Assembly: GCF_026151205.1 (NCBI RefSeq)
Contig: NC_087077.1
Span: forward strand, 3,348,001 to 3,412,000
Reading direction: 5' to 3'
Origin: Bolinopsis microptera
Taxonomy: Eukaryota; Ctenophora; Tentaculata; Lobata; Bolinopsidae
DNA: 64,000 nt
Position 1 is the stretch's first letter. The number at the start of each line of letters is the position of its first letter. Shown here piece after piece: positions 58,401 through 61,399 of the stretch. Made by a program: the position numbers and the translations under genes. The notes beneath the pieces were generated by a model that was not told the DNA's origin, did not search any database, and worked only from the letters and a program-made list of their open reading frames with translations.

Positions 58401-58405
58401 GCTAA
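1..58405 (+). CDS. BTAF1: BTAF1/Mot1-type TBP-removing Snf2 ATPase, 33 exons (5' end outside window)
   Basis: BTAF1 (TAF172/Mot1) binds TBP through N-terminal HEAT repeats and uses a C-terminal Snf2 ATPase to remove it from DNA in the nucleus. Exons: up to 1423; 2059-2175; 2352-2493; 2596-2680; 2912-3062; 3393-3533; 3647-3802; 3997-4113; 4558-4684; 4834-5033; 5228-5339; 5446-5515; 5649-5824; 21688-21845; 21973-22038; 32583-32753; 33586-33690; 33842-34042; 34326-34415; 35487-35624; 36945-37088; 37573-37732; 38226-38318; 38522-38649; 41062-41160; 48640-48738; 48912-49041; 49225-49347; 51009-51122; 56629-56737; 57277-57361; 57599-57704; 58284-58405. Junctions are GT-AG and phases agree; exons 2-33 sum to 4,035 bp (1,344 aa plus stop). 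Family motifs read directly: [53 protein letters not shown]. Least certain are 21973-22038 and the start of 5649-5824, both in a poorly conserved linker. Confidence 0.95.
2059..5824 (+). CDS. BTAF1: BTAF1 HEAT-repeat exons, block A (12 exons)
   Basis: Twelve closely spaced exons encode the middle of the HEAT solenoid. The exon at 2059-2175 reads [20 protein letters not shown], matching the conserved [17 protein letters not shown] segment of BTAF1. The exon at 4834-5033 ends [19 protein letters not shown], matching LPEKLNPIIKPLMETIKKE. The exon at 5228-5339 carries [12 protein letters not shown]. The segment between VWDELF (3393) and the exon at 3997 is shorter than in vertebrates, lacking the charged linker there. 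The 5649 start was chosen because it is the only tested acceptor, after a pyrimidine tract, that continues the frame left by 5446-5515; it yields a Pro/Thr-rich linker. The 5824 donor opens a 15.9-kb intron. Confidence 0.9.
3803..3996 (+). other. Intron with a long poly-G tract
   Basis: Short BTAF1 intron holding an uninterrupted run of about 22 G (around 3,927-3,949). It is one of about a dozen long G or C homopolymers in the window. No other feature is visible. Confidence 0.6.
6458..7138 (-). CDS. Secreted-domain type I membrane protein with PAN/apple-like Cys module and PPxY tail
   Basis: A 226-residue intronless reading frame lies antisense in a BTAF1 intron. Residues about 1-22 form a hydrophobic signal peptide. 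About 25-100 hold a cysteine module ([37 protein letters not shown]) with the spacing of a PAN/apple or WSC-like domain. An acidic stem follows, then a transmembrane helix at about 135-158 ([20 protein letters not shown]). The cytoplasmic tail carries LPTYTEA and PPCY next to a glutamate run; PPxY motifs are known ligands of WW domains in NEDD4-type ubiquitin ligases. Inference: a cell-surface protein whose turnover is controlled by WW-domain partners. The start is the first ATG before the signal peptide; a possible splice acceptor just upstream (ttttag/GTAACGAG) hints at a 5' non-coding exon. No specific orthologue recognised. Confidence 0.75.
   Translation of the reverse strand: MFNDHLLPACLIMLATVQHAHTHYLCTMEPNTKGCGTLIAEVTYTSVGDCFRECLATPECHGVTVSQSRVTGEGCQLIGSDFETIYKRFWKAAPISCFDHSEDFEEVADSDEDSNDWPIFGDHSSVLTAIRLEKNPSLYLLGIGAAIVVFFIVIISCVAMNDKNWGSPIQTRPVNNVEEGSNNEIVINQLAHPDDLPTYTEAIAEKEEEEDLPPCYADVVVVDVSE
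7139..8809. other. Intronic sequence without a convincing gene
   Basis: BTAF1 intron upstream of the minus-strand membrane-protein gene. It holds a C homopolymer near 7,367-7,382 and short AT-rich stretches. A 75-codon minus-strand frame at 8,339-8,566 has one hydrophobic segment, but no homology I recognise and no splice context, so it is not called. Confidence 0.5.
8810..9096. repeat. Segment bounded by opposed ATACAG-G(n) and C(n)-CTGTAT ends
   Basis: The left end reads ATATACAG followed by about 27 G near 8,811-8,842. The right end near 9,077-9,096 reads about 14 C followed by CTGTATAT. The two ends are inverted copies, so this could be a small terminal-inverted-repeat element of about 290 bp. 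There is no clear target duplication beyond TATA, and no coding content. Confidence 0.35.
9108..9579. repeat. Perfect 236-bp tandem duplication
   Basis: Two adjacent copies, 9,108-9,343 and 9,344-9,579, start ACTGAAACTAAACC and end CTAAACAACCGAAC with no difference that I can see. The identity implies a recent duplication or assembly duplication. No gene is seen in the unit. Immediately downstream (9,664-9,742) is a shorter G-rich duplication around GAGAGGTGTAGTGGGG. Confidence 0.85.
10185..10362. mobile_element. MITE with GGGGTCGTTCACAT ends (copy 1)
   Basis: The ends GGGGTCGTTCACATATTACG and the reverse-complement-like ATGATATGTGAACGACCC form terminal inverted repeats. The interior has two G-rich tracts and more ATTACG motifs. 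A second copy lies at 24,148-24,300. No coding capacity; movement in trans is inferred. Confidence 0.75.
10933..12220 (+). repeat. Left terminal inverted repeat of the 8.4-kb transposon
   Basis: Pairs with 18,061-19,339 in inverted orientation. Subterminally it has two direct copies of a GGTGAAACACATTTGTTTAC block (around 10,958 and 11,010). Further in is a short tandem CAATTTCCAGAGC-type repeat near 11,739-11,800. It ends in a G run at about 12,199-12,220. Confidence 0.88.
12270..13600 (-). CDS. DDE transposase (DDE_Tnp_4, PIF/Harbinger-ISL2EU type), 5' end missing
   Basis: Minus-strand exons, in coding order: about 13,600-13,506; 13,480-13,443; 13,214-13,154; 13,037-12,849; 12,553-12,270 (stop). 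GT-AG junctions and phases agree. Spliced pieces read [117 protein letters not shown]. These are the signature blocks of DDE_Tnp_4 transposases. Candidate catalytic residues are D in VIDCTE, D in TTDKE, and E in HVERSIG, all present. The catalytic half (about 220 residues) looks intact. I find no N-terminal DNA-binding exon; the upstream side is occupied by the nested element starting at about 13,649. The protein would cut at the element ends and drive excision. Confidence 0.85.
13649..17925. mobile_element. Nested long-palindrome element inside the 8.4-kb transposon
   Basis: Left arm about 13,649-14,960 and right arm about 15,850-17,925 are inverted copies. Matching blocks include CTCGTTAGCTTTTCGTG/CACGAAAAGCTAACGAG, the AAGACTCATGAGGAACATAG block, the CGACCAATATTGGTC-like block and CTGTAATTCTAGAAC/TTCTAGAATTACAG. 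The right arm has extra inserts, about 16,775-17,010 and about 15,900-16,340; the latter holds a 119-codon frame (15,970-16,329, Lys-rich, one hydrophobic stretch, not recognised). There is no transposase, so it is non-autonomous. Fragments of the same family lie at 41,520-41,660, 42,590-42,800, 44,395-44,451 and 46,672-46,725. Confidence 0.75.
18061..19339 (-). repeat. Right terminal inverted repeat of the 8.4-kb transposon
   Basis: Reverse complement of 10,933-12,220 with only scattered differences. It begins with a C run at 18,061 and ends CCAGTATCCACATC next to TATA at 19,339. Confidence 0.88.
19340..20475. other. AT-rich intronic sequence, no gene seen
   Basis: AT-rich BTAF1 intron between the transposon and the minus-strand PPxY gene. 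The short minus frame at 19,677-19,931 lacks recognisable features. Confidence 0.5.
20476..20519. repeat. Four exact 11-bp repeats containing GGCGGGAA (E2F-like)
   Basis: CATGGCGGGAA occurs four times head to tail, just 3' of the minus-strand gene ending at 20,544. GGCGGGAA is close to the core that E2F/DP factors bind; a regulatory role is inference, as a simple minisatellite would look the same. Confidence 0.6.
20544..20972 (-). CDS. Small single-pass membrane protein with two PPxY motifs (Shisa/WBP1-like tail)
   Basis: About 142 residues from the first ATG at 20,972; no intron seen. A short Ser/Thr-rich N terminus carries N-glycosylation sequons (NNST, NYTG) and is followed by a strong transmembrane helix at about 34-57 ([20 protein letters not shown]). 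After a basic stop-transfer (KKSICRR) comes a Pro-rich cytoplasmic tail with PPPPY and PPSY. This TM plus PPxY layout is shared by Shisa-like, WBP1/VOPP1 and NDFIP-type adaptors, which bind WW domains of NEDD4 ligases. There is no clear signal peptide, so either a type III topology or a missing upstream exon is possible. It lies antisense in the same BTAF1 intron as the PPxY protein at 6,458-7,138. Confidence 0.7.
   Translation of the reverse strand: MNNSTYLSTTSPITTSPISYYHDIYVKTSINYTGLAGVVFIFLLIITIVTIAIVIIKKSICRRNARAPAQIPVPQQITVTVIARPAPGGPSVGYIPSSQTTLQYPVTSTLPPPPYTCIPHSSLLATQPPSYQDVIQGSYKYL
21483..21652. mobile_element. MITE with ACCCCGATTTACCGCGG ends (copy 1)
   Basis: The segment holds ACCCCGATTTACCGCGG and, inverted, CCGCGGCAAATCAAGG. 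It also shares CCATTTCCTTCCCCCAAAT and AACATACATAAT with the copy at 34,056-34,235. It ends about 35 bp before the 21,688 splice acceptor. Confidence 0.6.
21688..22038 (+). CDS. BTAF1: BTAF1 exons 14-15 (21688-21845, 21973-22038)
   Basis: The first exon continues the codon split at 5824 and ends in a segment ([20 protein letters not shown]) that aligns with vertebrate EFALTTIVKHFGGEMAVKLP. The second, 66-bp exon ([18 protein letters not shown]) is read in phase 0 between good splice sites; alternative starts at 21932 either shift frame or hit a stop. It is poorly conserved, so its exact limits are moderate confidence. The flanks are repeat-rich: a MITE copy ends about 35 bp before the 21688 acceptor and an 8-bp microsatellite follows the 22038 donor. 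Confidence 0.75.
22073..22152. repeat. 8-bp microsatellite (TGTTATTG)n
   Basis: About nine uninterrupted units immediately downstream of the BTAF1 donor at 22,039. Confidence 0.95.
22577..22700 (+). mobile_element. SINE 3'-half fragment
   Basis: Shares ACCTTAAC.GTC.CTGGCC, ATCCTTCGG.TTCCTGTAA and CCGAAGTAAAA with the body of the tRNA-headed SINE at 56,223-56,320. The tRNA head is absent, as in 5'-truncated SINE copies. Confidence 0.6.
24148..24300. mobile_element. MITE with GGGGTCGTTCACAT ends (copy 2), TTA target duplication
   Basis: Terminal inverted repeats GGGGTCGTTCACATATTACG and CGTAATATGTGAACGACCCC are flanked on both sides by TTA. A 3-bp TTA/TWA duplication is typical of PIF/Harbinger elements, the same broad group as the transposase at 12,270-13,600, though the ends of that element differ. 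It interrupts the third copy of the 615-bp repeat, so it is the younger insertion. Confidence 0.75.
24710..25761. other. AT-rich sequence 5' of the GPCR gene
   Basis: No gene seen. It is the likely promoter region of the receptor at 25,762; an AT-rich TATATTTATATATC stretch at about 25,611-25,626 could act as a TATA-like element, but nothing here is decisive. Confidence 0.4.
25762..28951 (+). CDS. Intronless LDLa-repeat GPCR (GRL101/relaxin-receptor-like), two apparent frameshifts
   Basis: A family A receptor with a large Cys-rich ectodomain lies sense-oriented in a BTAF1 intron. The ATG at 25,762 starts a signal peptide ([18 protein letters not shown]). LDL-receptor class A-like modules follow, for example [16 protein letters not shown] (about 26,430), [18 protein letters not shown] (about 26,812) and [17 protein letters not shown] (about 27,598). 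The 7TM domain begins near 27,790 ([18 protein letters not shown]) and ends with [10 protein letters not shown] in TM7; the DRY position reads SRV. The frame changes twice, near 26,957 (expected [15 protein letters not shown]) and near 27,665-27,685 (expected [16 protein letters not shown]). Both behave as single-base losses inside LDLa modules, and reading is otherwise clean. Either both are draft-sequence errors or this is a young pseudogene. Ligand unknown. Confidence 0.8.
28952..29371. other. Gap between convergent GPCR and kringle genes
   Basis: AT-rich 3' flanks of two converging genes. No other feature seen. Confidence 0.5.
29372..31575 (-). CDS. Secreted kringle plus two sushi (CCP) domain protein, six exons
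   Basis: Minus-strand exons in order: 31,575-31,518; 31,320-31,233; 31,129-31,044; 30,726-30,454; 30,340-30,152; 29,640-29,372 (stop). All junctions are GT-AG and phases agree, giving about 320 residues. The signal peptide is [19 protein letters not shown]. Next is a Cys/Trp-rich module ([22 protein letters not shown]). A kringle domain follows, with [28 protein letters not shown] and [10 protein letters not shown], its cysteines in place. Then come two CCP modules ([18 protein letters not shown] and AYRCPRK...[10 protein letters not shown]). The protein is presumably extracellular; kringle and CCP modules mediate protein binding in coagulation- and complement-like systems. It has no protease domain. 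The final exon could be spliced again after SKL (a GTATTG donor is present), so the last 27 residues are less certain. Confidence 0.88.
32021..32556. repeat. Divergent tandem duplication upstream of BTAF1 exon 16, with (TTG)n
   Basis: The block from GATTTATGGAAATTTTACAA to CTTTATTCTTGAAATAGAA occurs at 32,021-32,205 and again at 32,324-32,556. The second copy gained a (TTG)n run (about 32,483-32,510) and ends about 27 bp before the exon 16 acceptor. Confidence 0.8.
32583..34415 (+). CDS. BTAF1: BTAF1 exons 16-19, last HEAT repeats and lead-in to the ATPase
   Basis: Exons 32583-32753, 33586-33690, 33842-34042 and 34326-34415 are all in phase 0. They carry [40 protein letters not shown] and [14 protein letters not shown]. 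These match vertebrate STAVRHMAARCVGVMSK, VPYIVLLVVPVLGRMSD and VPINAELRKYQQDGVNW. The final YQQ leads straight into the Snf2 Q-motif/Walker A exon at 35487. Confidence 0.93.
32820..33400. repeat. GC-mixed dispersed repeat with clustered CACGTG sites
   Basis: Contains CCGCCCCGG and GCGGGTTTAT-type GC blocks and at least four CACGTG E-box palindromes within about 90 bp (33,036-33,120). Similar blocks (CCCGGCTCCCGCT, GTCACGTG, CTCGTGC.TCGC) recur at about 44,820-45,690, suggesting a shared repeat family. Boundaries are unclear. Confidence 0.4.
34056..34235. mobile_element. MITE with ACCCCG...CGGTAAAATCGGGGTTTTA ends (copy 2)
   Basis: Relative of the copy at 21,483-21,652, sharing CCATTTCCTTCCCCCAAAT and CATACATAAT. 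It starts 13 bp after the BTAF1 donor at 34,043. Confidence 0.6.
34890..34950. repeat. 61-bp hairpin, 30-bp arms with one mismatch and a 1-base spacer
   Basis: Arms 34,890-34,919 and 34,921-34,950 are inverse copies (AAGTAGTGACTTCAA/TTGAAGTCACTACTT) with one mispair. A cruciform, a small foldback element or a small-RNA precursor are possible; nothing selects among them. Confidence 0.85.
35487..38649 (+). CDS. BTAF1: BTAF1 exons 20-24, first RecA-like lobe of the Snf2 ATPase
   Basis: Exons 35487-35624, 36945-37088, 37573-37732, 38226-38318 and 38522-38649. The first contains the Walker A motif DDMGLGKT, the third the DExx box LDEGH, and the fourth motif [12 protein letters not shown] followed by [12 protein letters not shown]. 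For 38226 I chose the acceptor giving [13 protein letters not shown], because it is the only one keeping both the frame and the homology to TANYRIILSGTP; the AG at 38237 breaks the frame. The catalytic residues appear intact. The introns contain no recognisable gene. Confidence 0.94.
35625..36944. other. BTAF1 intron, no gene seen
   Basis: AT-rich intronic sequence between ATPase exons 20 and 21. No repeat or reading frame that I can support. Confidence 0.5.
38678..39504. mobile_element. Poly-G-ended non-autonomous transposon, 8-bp target duplication AACTTGAT
   Basis: The ends are G(7-8)ATGCAACGTCAATT and its inverse AATTGACGTTGCATC(7). Both sides are flanked by AACTTGAT (38,670-38,677 and 39,505-39,512). 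Inside each end are arrays of the 10-bp unit TGACATTAAT. The block GTCAATTAATGTCAGTATTCCA occurs near both ends in direct orientation. There is no coding sequence. The 8-bp duplication fits hAT, P, Merlin or Zisupton/KDZ-type transposases; the ends do not match the CAGGG start usual for hAT. Confidence 0.85.
39880..40350 (+). repeat. Dispersed repeat family rich in TCGCGATTTTT (copy 1)
   Basis: Contains ATCGCGATTTTT, CGACAAATTGCGCATTTT, ATCTGAGGACCAAAT, CTCCCGCTTCCGAGCTCGTA and GCATCGAGTCCAAAATCG. The same blocks in the same order occur at 61,400-61,850 (+), and partly inverted at 42,895-43,110. Repeated frames in it are not conserved as protein. Confidence 0.7.
41062..51122 (+). CDS. BTAF1: BTAF1 exons 25-29, second lobe of the ATPase
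   Basis: Exons 41062-41160 ([20 protein letters not shown]), 48640-48738, 48912-49041 ([10 protein letters not shown]), 49225-49347 ([20 protein letters not shown]) and 51009-51122 ([15 protein letters not shown], motif V). Between 41062-41160 and 48640 the frame stays in phase 0 across a 7.5-kb intron made largely of mobile-element debris. The segment after LTPLQ ([20 protein letters not shown]) is shorter than the vertebrate acidic linker before HVFQALQYLRKLCNHP. Confidence 0.93.
41345..41435. repeat. Degenerate telomere-like CCCTAA tract
   Basis: About ten imperfect hexamers of the CCCTAA/CCCTAG type (e.g. CCCAACCCTAACCTTAACC) in a BTAF1 intron. It resembles interstitial telomeric sequence left by a break repair or element ends. 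Confidence 0.6.
41476..41519. repeat. Perfect hairpin, 19-bp arms and 6-base loop
   Basis: AGTTGCTTGCCCATAACTC, loop TCCAGG, then the exact inverse. It abuts a fragment of the nested palindrome family at 41,520, so it may be that element's end. Confidence 0.85.
41520..41660 (+). mobile_element. Fragment of the nested long-palindrome family
   Basis: Shares GACTCATGAG.AACATAGCATTTGTCACAAGAT and ATGACTCACTTTGT.TCCAGAAACAC with 14,180-14,290. Confidence 0.75.
42590..42800 (+). mobile_element. Second fragment of the nested long-palindrome family
   Basis: From AGGTTCTAGAATTACAGTTCTAATGTT to GAAGTGGGAACCAAAC it matches 16,343-16,545 closely, including CAGATAAGATCTCGAGGCAGCTGTAATAACA. Confidence 0.8.
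42895..43110 (-). repeat. Dispersed TCGCGATTTTT family, inverted partial copy
   Basis: The reverse complement contains CATTACAAAGGGGAACCCTCGAGTCCAAAATCG and CTCGTATTGCGAAGGGGAG, shared with 61,660-61,770. Confidence 0.7.
43111..44263. other. BTAF1 intron, no gene seen
   Basis: Intronic sequence with no reading frame or repeat that I can support. Confidence 0.45.
44264..44372. repeat. Minisatellite of TTTTATTTACGTTG-type units
   Basis: About seven imperfect 14-19-bp units built on TTTATTTACGTTG. Confidence 0.85.
44395..46725 (-). mobile_element. Old copy of the nested-family end, split by a 2.2-kb insertion
   Basis: 44,395-44,451 (AATGTTTTAAGCATAATCTAGAGAGGTGATAACC) and 46,672-46,725 (TTTAACACGAAAAGCTAACG then CCTTTTAGAACGG) are adjacent in the copy at 17,815-17,925, but here they are 2.2 kb apart. 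Confidence 0.75.
44452..46671. mobile_element. 2.2-kb insertion with GATGAGGG...CCCTCATC ends
   Basis: The interval separating the two halves above starts GATGAGGGTACCTTA and ends, inverted, GATGAGGGGACATTA. This is a short terminal inverted repeat of about 15 bp, with perhaps a 2-bp CT duplication. Inside are GC-mixed blocks like those at 32,820-33,400. No protein is recognised, so it is non-autonomous. Confidence 0.6.
46726..48639. other. BTAF1 intron, no gene seen
   Basis: Mixed AT-rich sequence before exon 26. No frame or repeat that I can support. Confidence 0.45.
50013..50056. repeat. Perfect hairpin 1, 20-bp arms, 4-base loop
   Basis: TTTCCCGATTTCTGAGAAAT, loop GCTA, then its exact inverse. 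Lies in the intron before BTAF1 exon 29. Confidence 0.9.
50069..50118. repeat. Perfect hairpin 2, 21-bp arms, 8-base loop
   Basis: Left arm starts ATAAAGGGAACTTACTCG, loop AGTCTAGA, then the exact inverse ending at 50,118. Only 12 bp separate it from hairpin 1; the two share no sequence. Confidence 0.9.
51575..52675 (-). CDS. Drug/metabolite-transporter superfamily protein, SLC35G-like (two EamA repeats)
   Basis: A 366-residue single-exon frame lies antisense in a BTAF1 intron. A polar N terminus of about 70 residues precedes roughly ten hydrophobic helices in two EamA-type halves. The first half contains [39 protein letters not shown] and [20 protein letters not shown], typical of SLC35G (TMEM20) carriers. 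The second runs from [20 protein letters not shown] to [20 protein letters not shown]. The length matches the family's usual 330-400. Members sit in Golgi, ER or plasma membrane; the substrate is unknown here. The ATG at 52,675 is the first in frame. A second minus frame further upstream (52,660-53,100) is in a different register and is not supported. Lack of introns suggests a retrocopy or an intronless family. Confidence 0.88.
   Translation of the reverse strand: MAVCVEESSTDGTTVISNKIAVTNKESSQCDDASKVQEIETIERENSQGQGDGAKCSGLAFKTMYRQMEGKILLFLSGLIGAVVFSFAKIIPNMPIGQLSFINFTFVILFLVPTLFFKESGIHFYGKAEYFIPRAFLGGFYGILTYWSARVMDYGDSKALASLIPIFAALFSRVLWKEKLSIFTLVALVVGLAGISLIAKPTFLFGVPDETEKKEYSSFFPLVPITASILVGLAYSLMRKVGTEVSPFLVSIFVSLFSSVNGLAFQAIAGDAFVLPGCYGDRALLFGGGLLLFAALFFINRGVTIEKSGPGLLMKNSDIVFAYIIQIVFFKSVPDAFSTVGAVLVIVSIVLVTVDKILFKNCRFEI
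54053..54409 (+). CDS. Unknown 118-codon ORF inside the 2.4-kb transposon
   Basis: Starts ATGGCTAGATCTGGG and encodes a Trp- and charge-rich polypeptide ([20 protein letters not shown]). No family recognised. It may be a 5' part of the product of the 54,763 ORF, but no splice junction is evident; low confidence that it is translated. Confidence 0.3.
   Translation: MARSGVEFIWTPDPEEYWRNDSRTLGDMWEEHIKEDTLFVSSRRCAAGRKNEFKSGLDPSWGPDQFSDPKSPNGRLNAPIPVNRISKLTVENCNITNSIKILFVNDVYRCFVSGLCSC
54763..55509 (+). CDS. Unknown 248-codon ORF inside the 2.4-kb transposon
   Basis: An uninterrupted frame from ATG to TAA. The N-terminal third is basic and Ala-rich ([20 protein letters not shown]), the middle is very acidic ([20 protein letters not shown]), then comes a Ser/Thr-rich region with [11 protein letters not shown] and a Cys-containing C terminus. 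I recognise no domain, and it lacks the D-D-E blocks of transposases known to me. The length in AT-rich DNA makes chance unlikely, so it may be a captured host gene or an accessory protein of the element. Confidence 0.5.
   Translation: MERKNVYSALSLHEDTSAIAHARGSTVLHPAVHLKKVKSTGQKAERVKWTGDIISLGKLAKTLDRASRDCIREGKRNNFPVFAAVADPEEQSGKPIVHGQVLSWEAVDDEAGCLEDEDDLAYEVEPEVDDCDVGETISTDKYGTVSFRSIETLTLNGGRSTLSTKSRLSRFKGNAFGVSSDVRIYNQPECGCSTVLKAGSTETLEVFKSQQDFATGVVRFISYYSCPMKYYCQEYSLINGSSNVWLLV
55968..56385 (+). mobile_element. tRNA-derived SINE
   Basis: The head has an A box (TGGCGCAGTTCGTTAG at 55,975) and a B box (GGTTCGATCC at 56,044), so it resembles a tRNA with a long variable region; outer segments GTGGCGC and GTGCCAC can pair. 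A tRNA-unrelated body of about 300 bp follows to AAGTAAAGAGG. Body fragments recur at 22,577-22,700. Being a copy with a body, it is a SINE rather than a tRNA gene. It was probably transcribed by RNA polymerase III. Confidence 0.8.
56629..58405 (+). CDS. BTAF1: BTAF1 exons 30-33, motif VI and C-terminal tail
   Basis: Exons 56629-56737 ([20 protein letters not shown] then [10 protein letters not shown]), 57277-57361 ([20 protein letters not shown]), 57599-57704 ([17 protein letters not shown]) and 58284-58405. The last exon has the acidic [18 protein letters not shown] stretch typical of the BTAF1 C terminus and ends at TAA 58,403-58,405. Motif VI has its arginine (DRAHRIGQ). I cannot place a poly(A) signal with confidence. 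Confidence 0.94.
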
Positions 58406-58588
58406 GGAAGATTCTTAGTTTTAGCTGCTTCTTTTTTGAGAAGATTTATAATTTTTATTTTACTATTTCTTCCTTTCTGTGAAGATTTTTTAGTCCTTTA
58501 AGTTAATCATTTGCTTAAGATCAGATAGGTTTATTGCCAACTGGACTAATTTTAATAGAACGCCAATAATATTAATTATATAGTATAA
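58406..58588 (+). other. BTAF1: BTAF1 3' UTR region
   Basis: Follows the BTAF1 stop. T-rich, with no clear AATAAA. The transcript may end here or within the transposon starting at 58,589. Confidence 0.4.
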
Positions 58589-60121
58589 GGTCAAGTTCGG
58601 AGACAACCTGTACATAAAATCAGTCACTAATTACACTCATTTCACTGCCATAAACGGAAAAATTAATTATAATTCCTCTGAAAGTCCAAGGGGTACAGGC
58701 TCTTCAGATATTATACTCCAAACCTTTCTATAATGATATCTGGGTTCAAAATTTAAATAACTCAACCTTGGTGGAGACAGTGGCCACCTGAAAATTACAA
58801 AAATAAAGGAGCTGTAAATCACTTATGAAAAAAAAATTTACTCCAAATTTCACAATTTAAAGTTACGTAAGACAGGTGGGTACTCAAAAAGTGCCGGTTG
58901 AGCAGGTTTGTCTGCTCAACACAGGTGGAGCAGCTCACTGACTACATGAGCTAATATAAGTGACTAGAACTAACCCTCTCATGCTTTTTAATTGCTCCAA
59001 AGTCCTAATATTTAATATTATGGGTTATACCAATCATATTTCATAGAATAGGATCCTCAGAATCGGCTCAACCGAGGTGGAGACAGCATAACATGCAGTT
59101 CAAAATCTGTTATTCTGTAGTTTAGGAGCTGTAGAGTGACTGTGGCAGTCCATTTGCAATACCAATGATTCTAAATCTTCTAACAACTCATATTACAAGG
59201 CATCCTTGCTGAAAAGTACACTCAACATAGGTGGAGACTCAAATTTGGCAAATTTGGGCGTAAATTTGACCTCAGAAGTCAAGGTTCTCCACCGCGGTTG
59301 AGTGGTTGATGGCTAGTTTGATGAGTTGTATACATGCTAAAGGGTCACCCAATGTTATTTCTTCCAAAAATCAACTGCCAAAGCTCAACTCAACCCGGTG
59401 GGGCCAGTTTTAATGCATTTTTTAATGTTTTAATGTTTAATCAACAATTTCTCCACCTTGTTGAGTACCTTTTCACAACTTTGATAATTTTTTCATTTGC
59501 TAGAACACTTTGCTTTAAGACAGAAGGGGTAACAGTTTTATGATCCCCTACAGTAGCAGTTAACAGAGCAGATTAGAATTAGTGATAAAACCAATGAATT
59601 TAGGCATGTTTGACAGGCTTTTTACTGTTTCTTAATGAAAGATCTCCACCCTGTTGAGCGTCAATGGAAAAAACAAAATTTAACGGGAAGTAGAAAAGTC
59701 CGAGACGCAACTTTCTAGCTAACCTAGAACTCTCTAAACCTTTCTCCACCCCCGGTTGAGCAGCTTTGAAAAGTGCATTTAATTTCTCCACCTCGGTTGA
59801 GCACTTAAATAAAATATTGATAAAACTATCAGATTGCAAATTTGATGTAGTTTGTGTTACCAATAACCTTTTCCACCTTAATCAAAAGTTTCTTCAACCA
59901 GAGCCAGTCTCCACCTTAAATCTCCACCTTTTAAGGGTTTGTTTAATACCACCTGTATCTGCTCAACCGTTCAACCTTTTAATTTTTTTTTTTTACTCAG
60001 AGAAAGTCCTGAAAAATGTCTTGTCAGCCATATAATCAAGGAGTTTCAGTCTGTGTTGAGCTGGCTCCACCACACACTTCTAAAAAAGTAAAAAATGTAC
60101 AGGTTGTCTCCGAACTTGACC
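58589..60121. mobile_element. 1.53-kb terminal-inverted-repeat element packed with CTCCACC/GGTTGAG motifs
   Basis: The ends GGTCAAGTTCGGAGACAACC (58,589) and GGTTGTCTCCGAACTTGACC (60,102-60,121) are perfect inverted repeats. They are flanked by TA-containing sequence, so a TA or ATA target duplication is possible. About a dozen copies of CTCCACCnnGGTTGAG, in both orientations, fill the interior (e.g. 58,762, 58,897, 59,068, 59,289, 59,392, 59,450, 59,642, 59,743, 59,788). No coding sequence. The motif recalls transposase-binding subterminal repeats, but it runs through the whole body. Confidence 0.8.
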
Positions 60122-61399
60122 ATAACTGTTACATTTTGGTATTTTATTATTCATATTATTAATGAATTTTACTTCTTAGTTATGAGGTAAATTGTGTGGA
60201 TTTTATTGGGTAATGTTACGTTTAATAACGGCTAATATCATTTAAAATCATTTTGGTTATAAATTTGAATTTGTTATTTGATGGTTTGCTAAATTATTTT
60301 TATCGATTTATATCTACATTTATCTTTAAGATTATGATGTTTTTACACTTATCGCGTAATATCTATAGCAGATTAATTAAAAAGTAACGCCCAAGTAAAA
60401 ATAAAAATAATCTACCCTTTTGTGAGCCGAACGCGTTCCTGCTTGGGGCAGCCCCCAAGAGAAAGAGCGCTGAAAGTAAGTCCTAGCAATGATATACCGT
60501 CAGTTTTATTAGTTTAGTGTTGGAGGTCATTCGTCAGGTGACCTCCGACCGCGGGCCGCTCTTGGTTGAGGCCCGCAATGTTTATTGTTACGGAATCATA
60601 ATTCAATCTGTGTGTCGGAGCCCGGAGGGTAGGGTGTAATTACATTAAGTGAGCGTTTGTAGTCACAATTAGTATAATTACAGTTTCGGAACGCGCCGAT
60701 CACACTCACCAACACGTGGACACTTTATAATTTAGATGCTAGCTATTAGCTAATTATTAGCTAATTGCACGCTAAAATTGGTAGGAGTTGATCATGAAAT
60801 GTTTAGAGTGTCTCCCATTTGAACTTTGGTGTTTGCTATTGGTGAGCTATGGAAGGTTATGTAAACACTAAACATTCTACTCAGCTGGCCACACAAACTA
60901 AACAAATTAGCTAATTGCACGCTAATAAGCAGGATTGATCATGAAACGTTTCTGATTGTCTCTCATTTGAGCTGTGGTGCTTGCTATTTCCATGGAATTC
61001 ATCTCACATCTGAAATGTTTTAATCTCACATCATTTTCAATCATTTGATATTCGATCATATTTTAAACTAACGAACAACCACTTTTGTTTAGCTATGAAA
61101 GGTTATGTAAACATTCTACTCAGCTGGCCACACAAACTAAACCAACAAAGACCGTGAGTTTTCATATTTAGTTCTGTTGGACCGATTTGACCAATTAGAA
61201 TTTTTGAATTACACTGGTAATTGTCAAAAAAATAAGCATTTAGCATAGTCATATTTATTTTCATTATTTCCAATACACAGTAATTTCATAGTTATATAAT
61301 TAAATATATCAACAGGGGTGTATGAATGATTTTCTTCATGGGGGGGCCAAATTCTAAATTTTTTTGGGCGCTTCGCGCCAAAGCCTGAATTTCGAGGGT
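60122..61399. repeat. Intergenic sequence with a degenerate duplication around AATTAGCTAATTGCACGC
   Basis: Blocks AGCTAATTGCACGCTAA, GATCATGAAA.GTTT and CTACTCAGCTGGCCACACAAACTAA occur at about 60,760-60,905 and again at 60,905-61,145. Nothing else is recognised. Confidence 0.55.
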
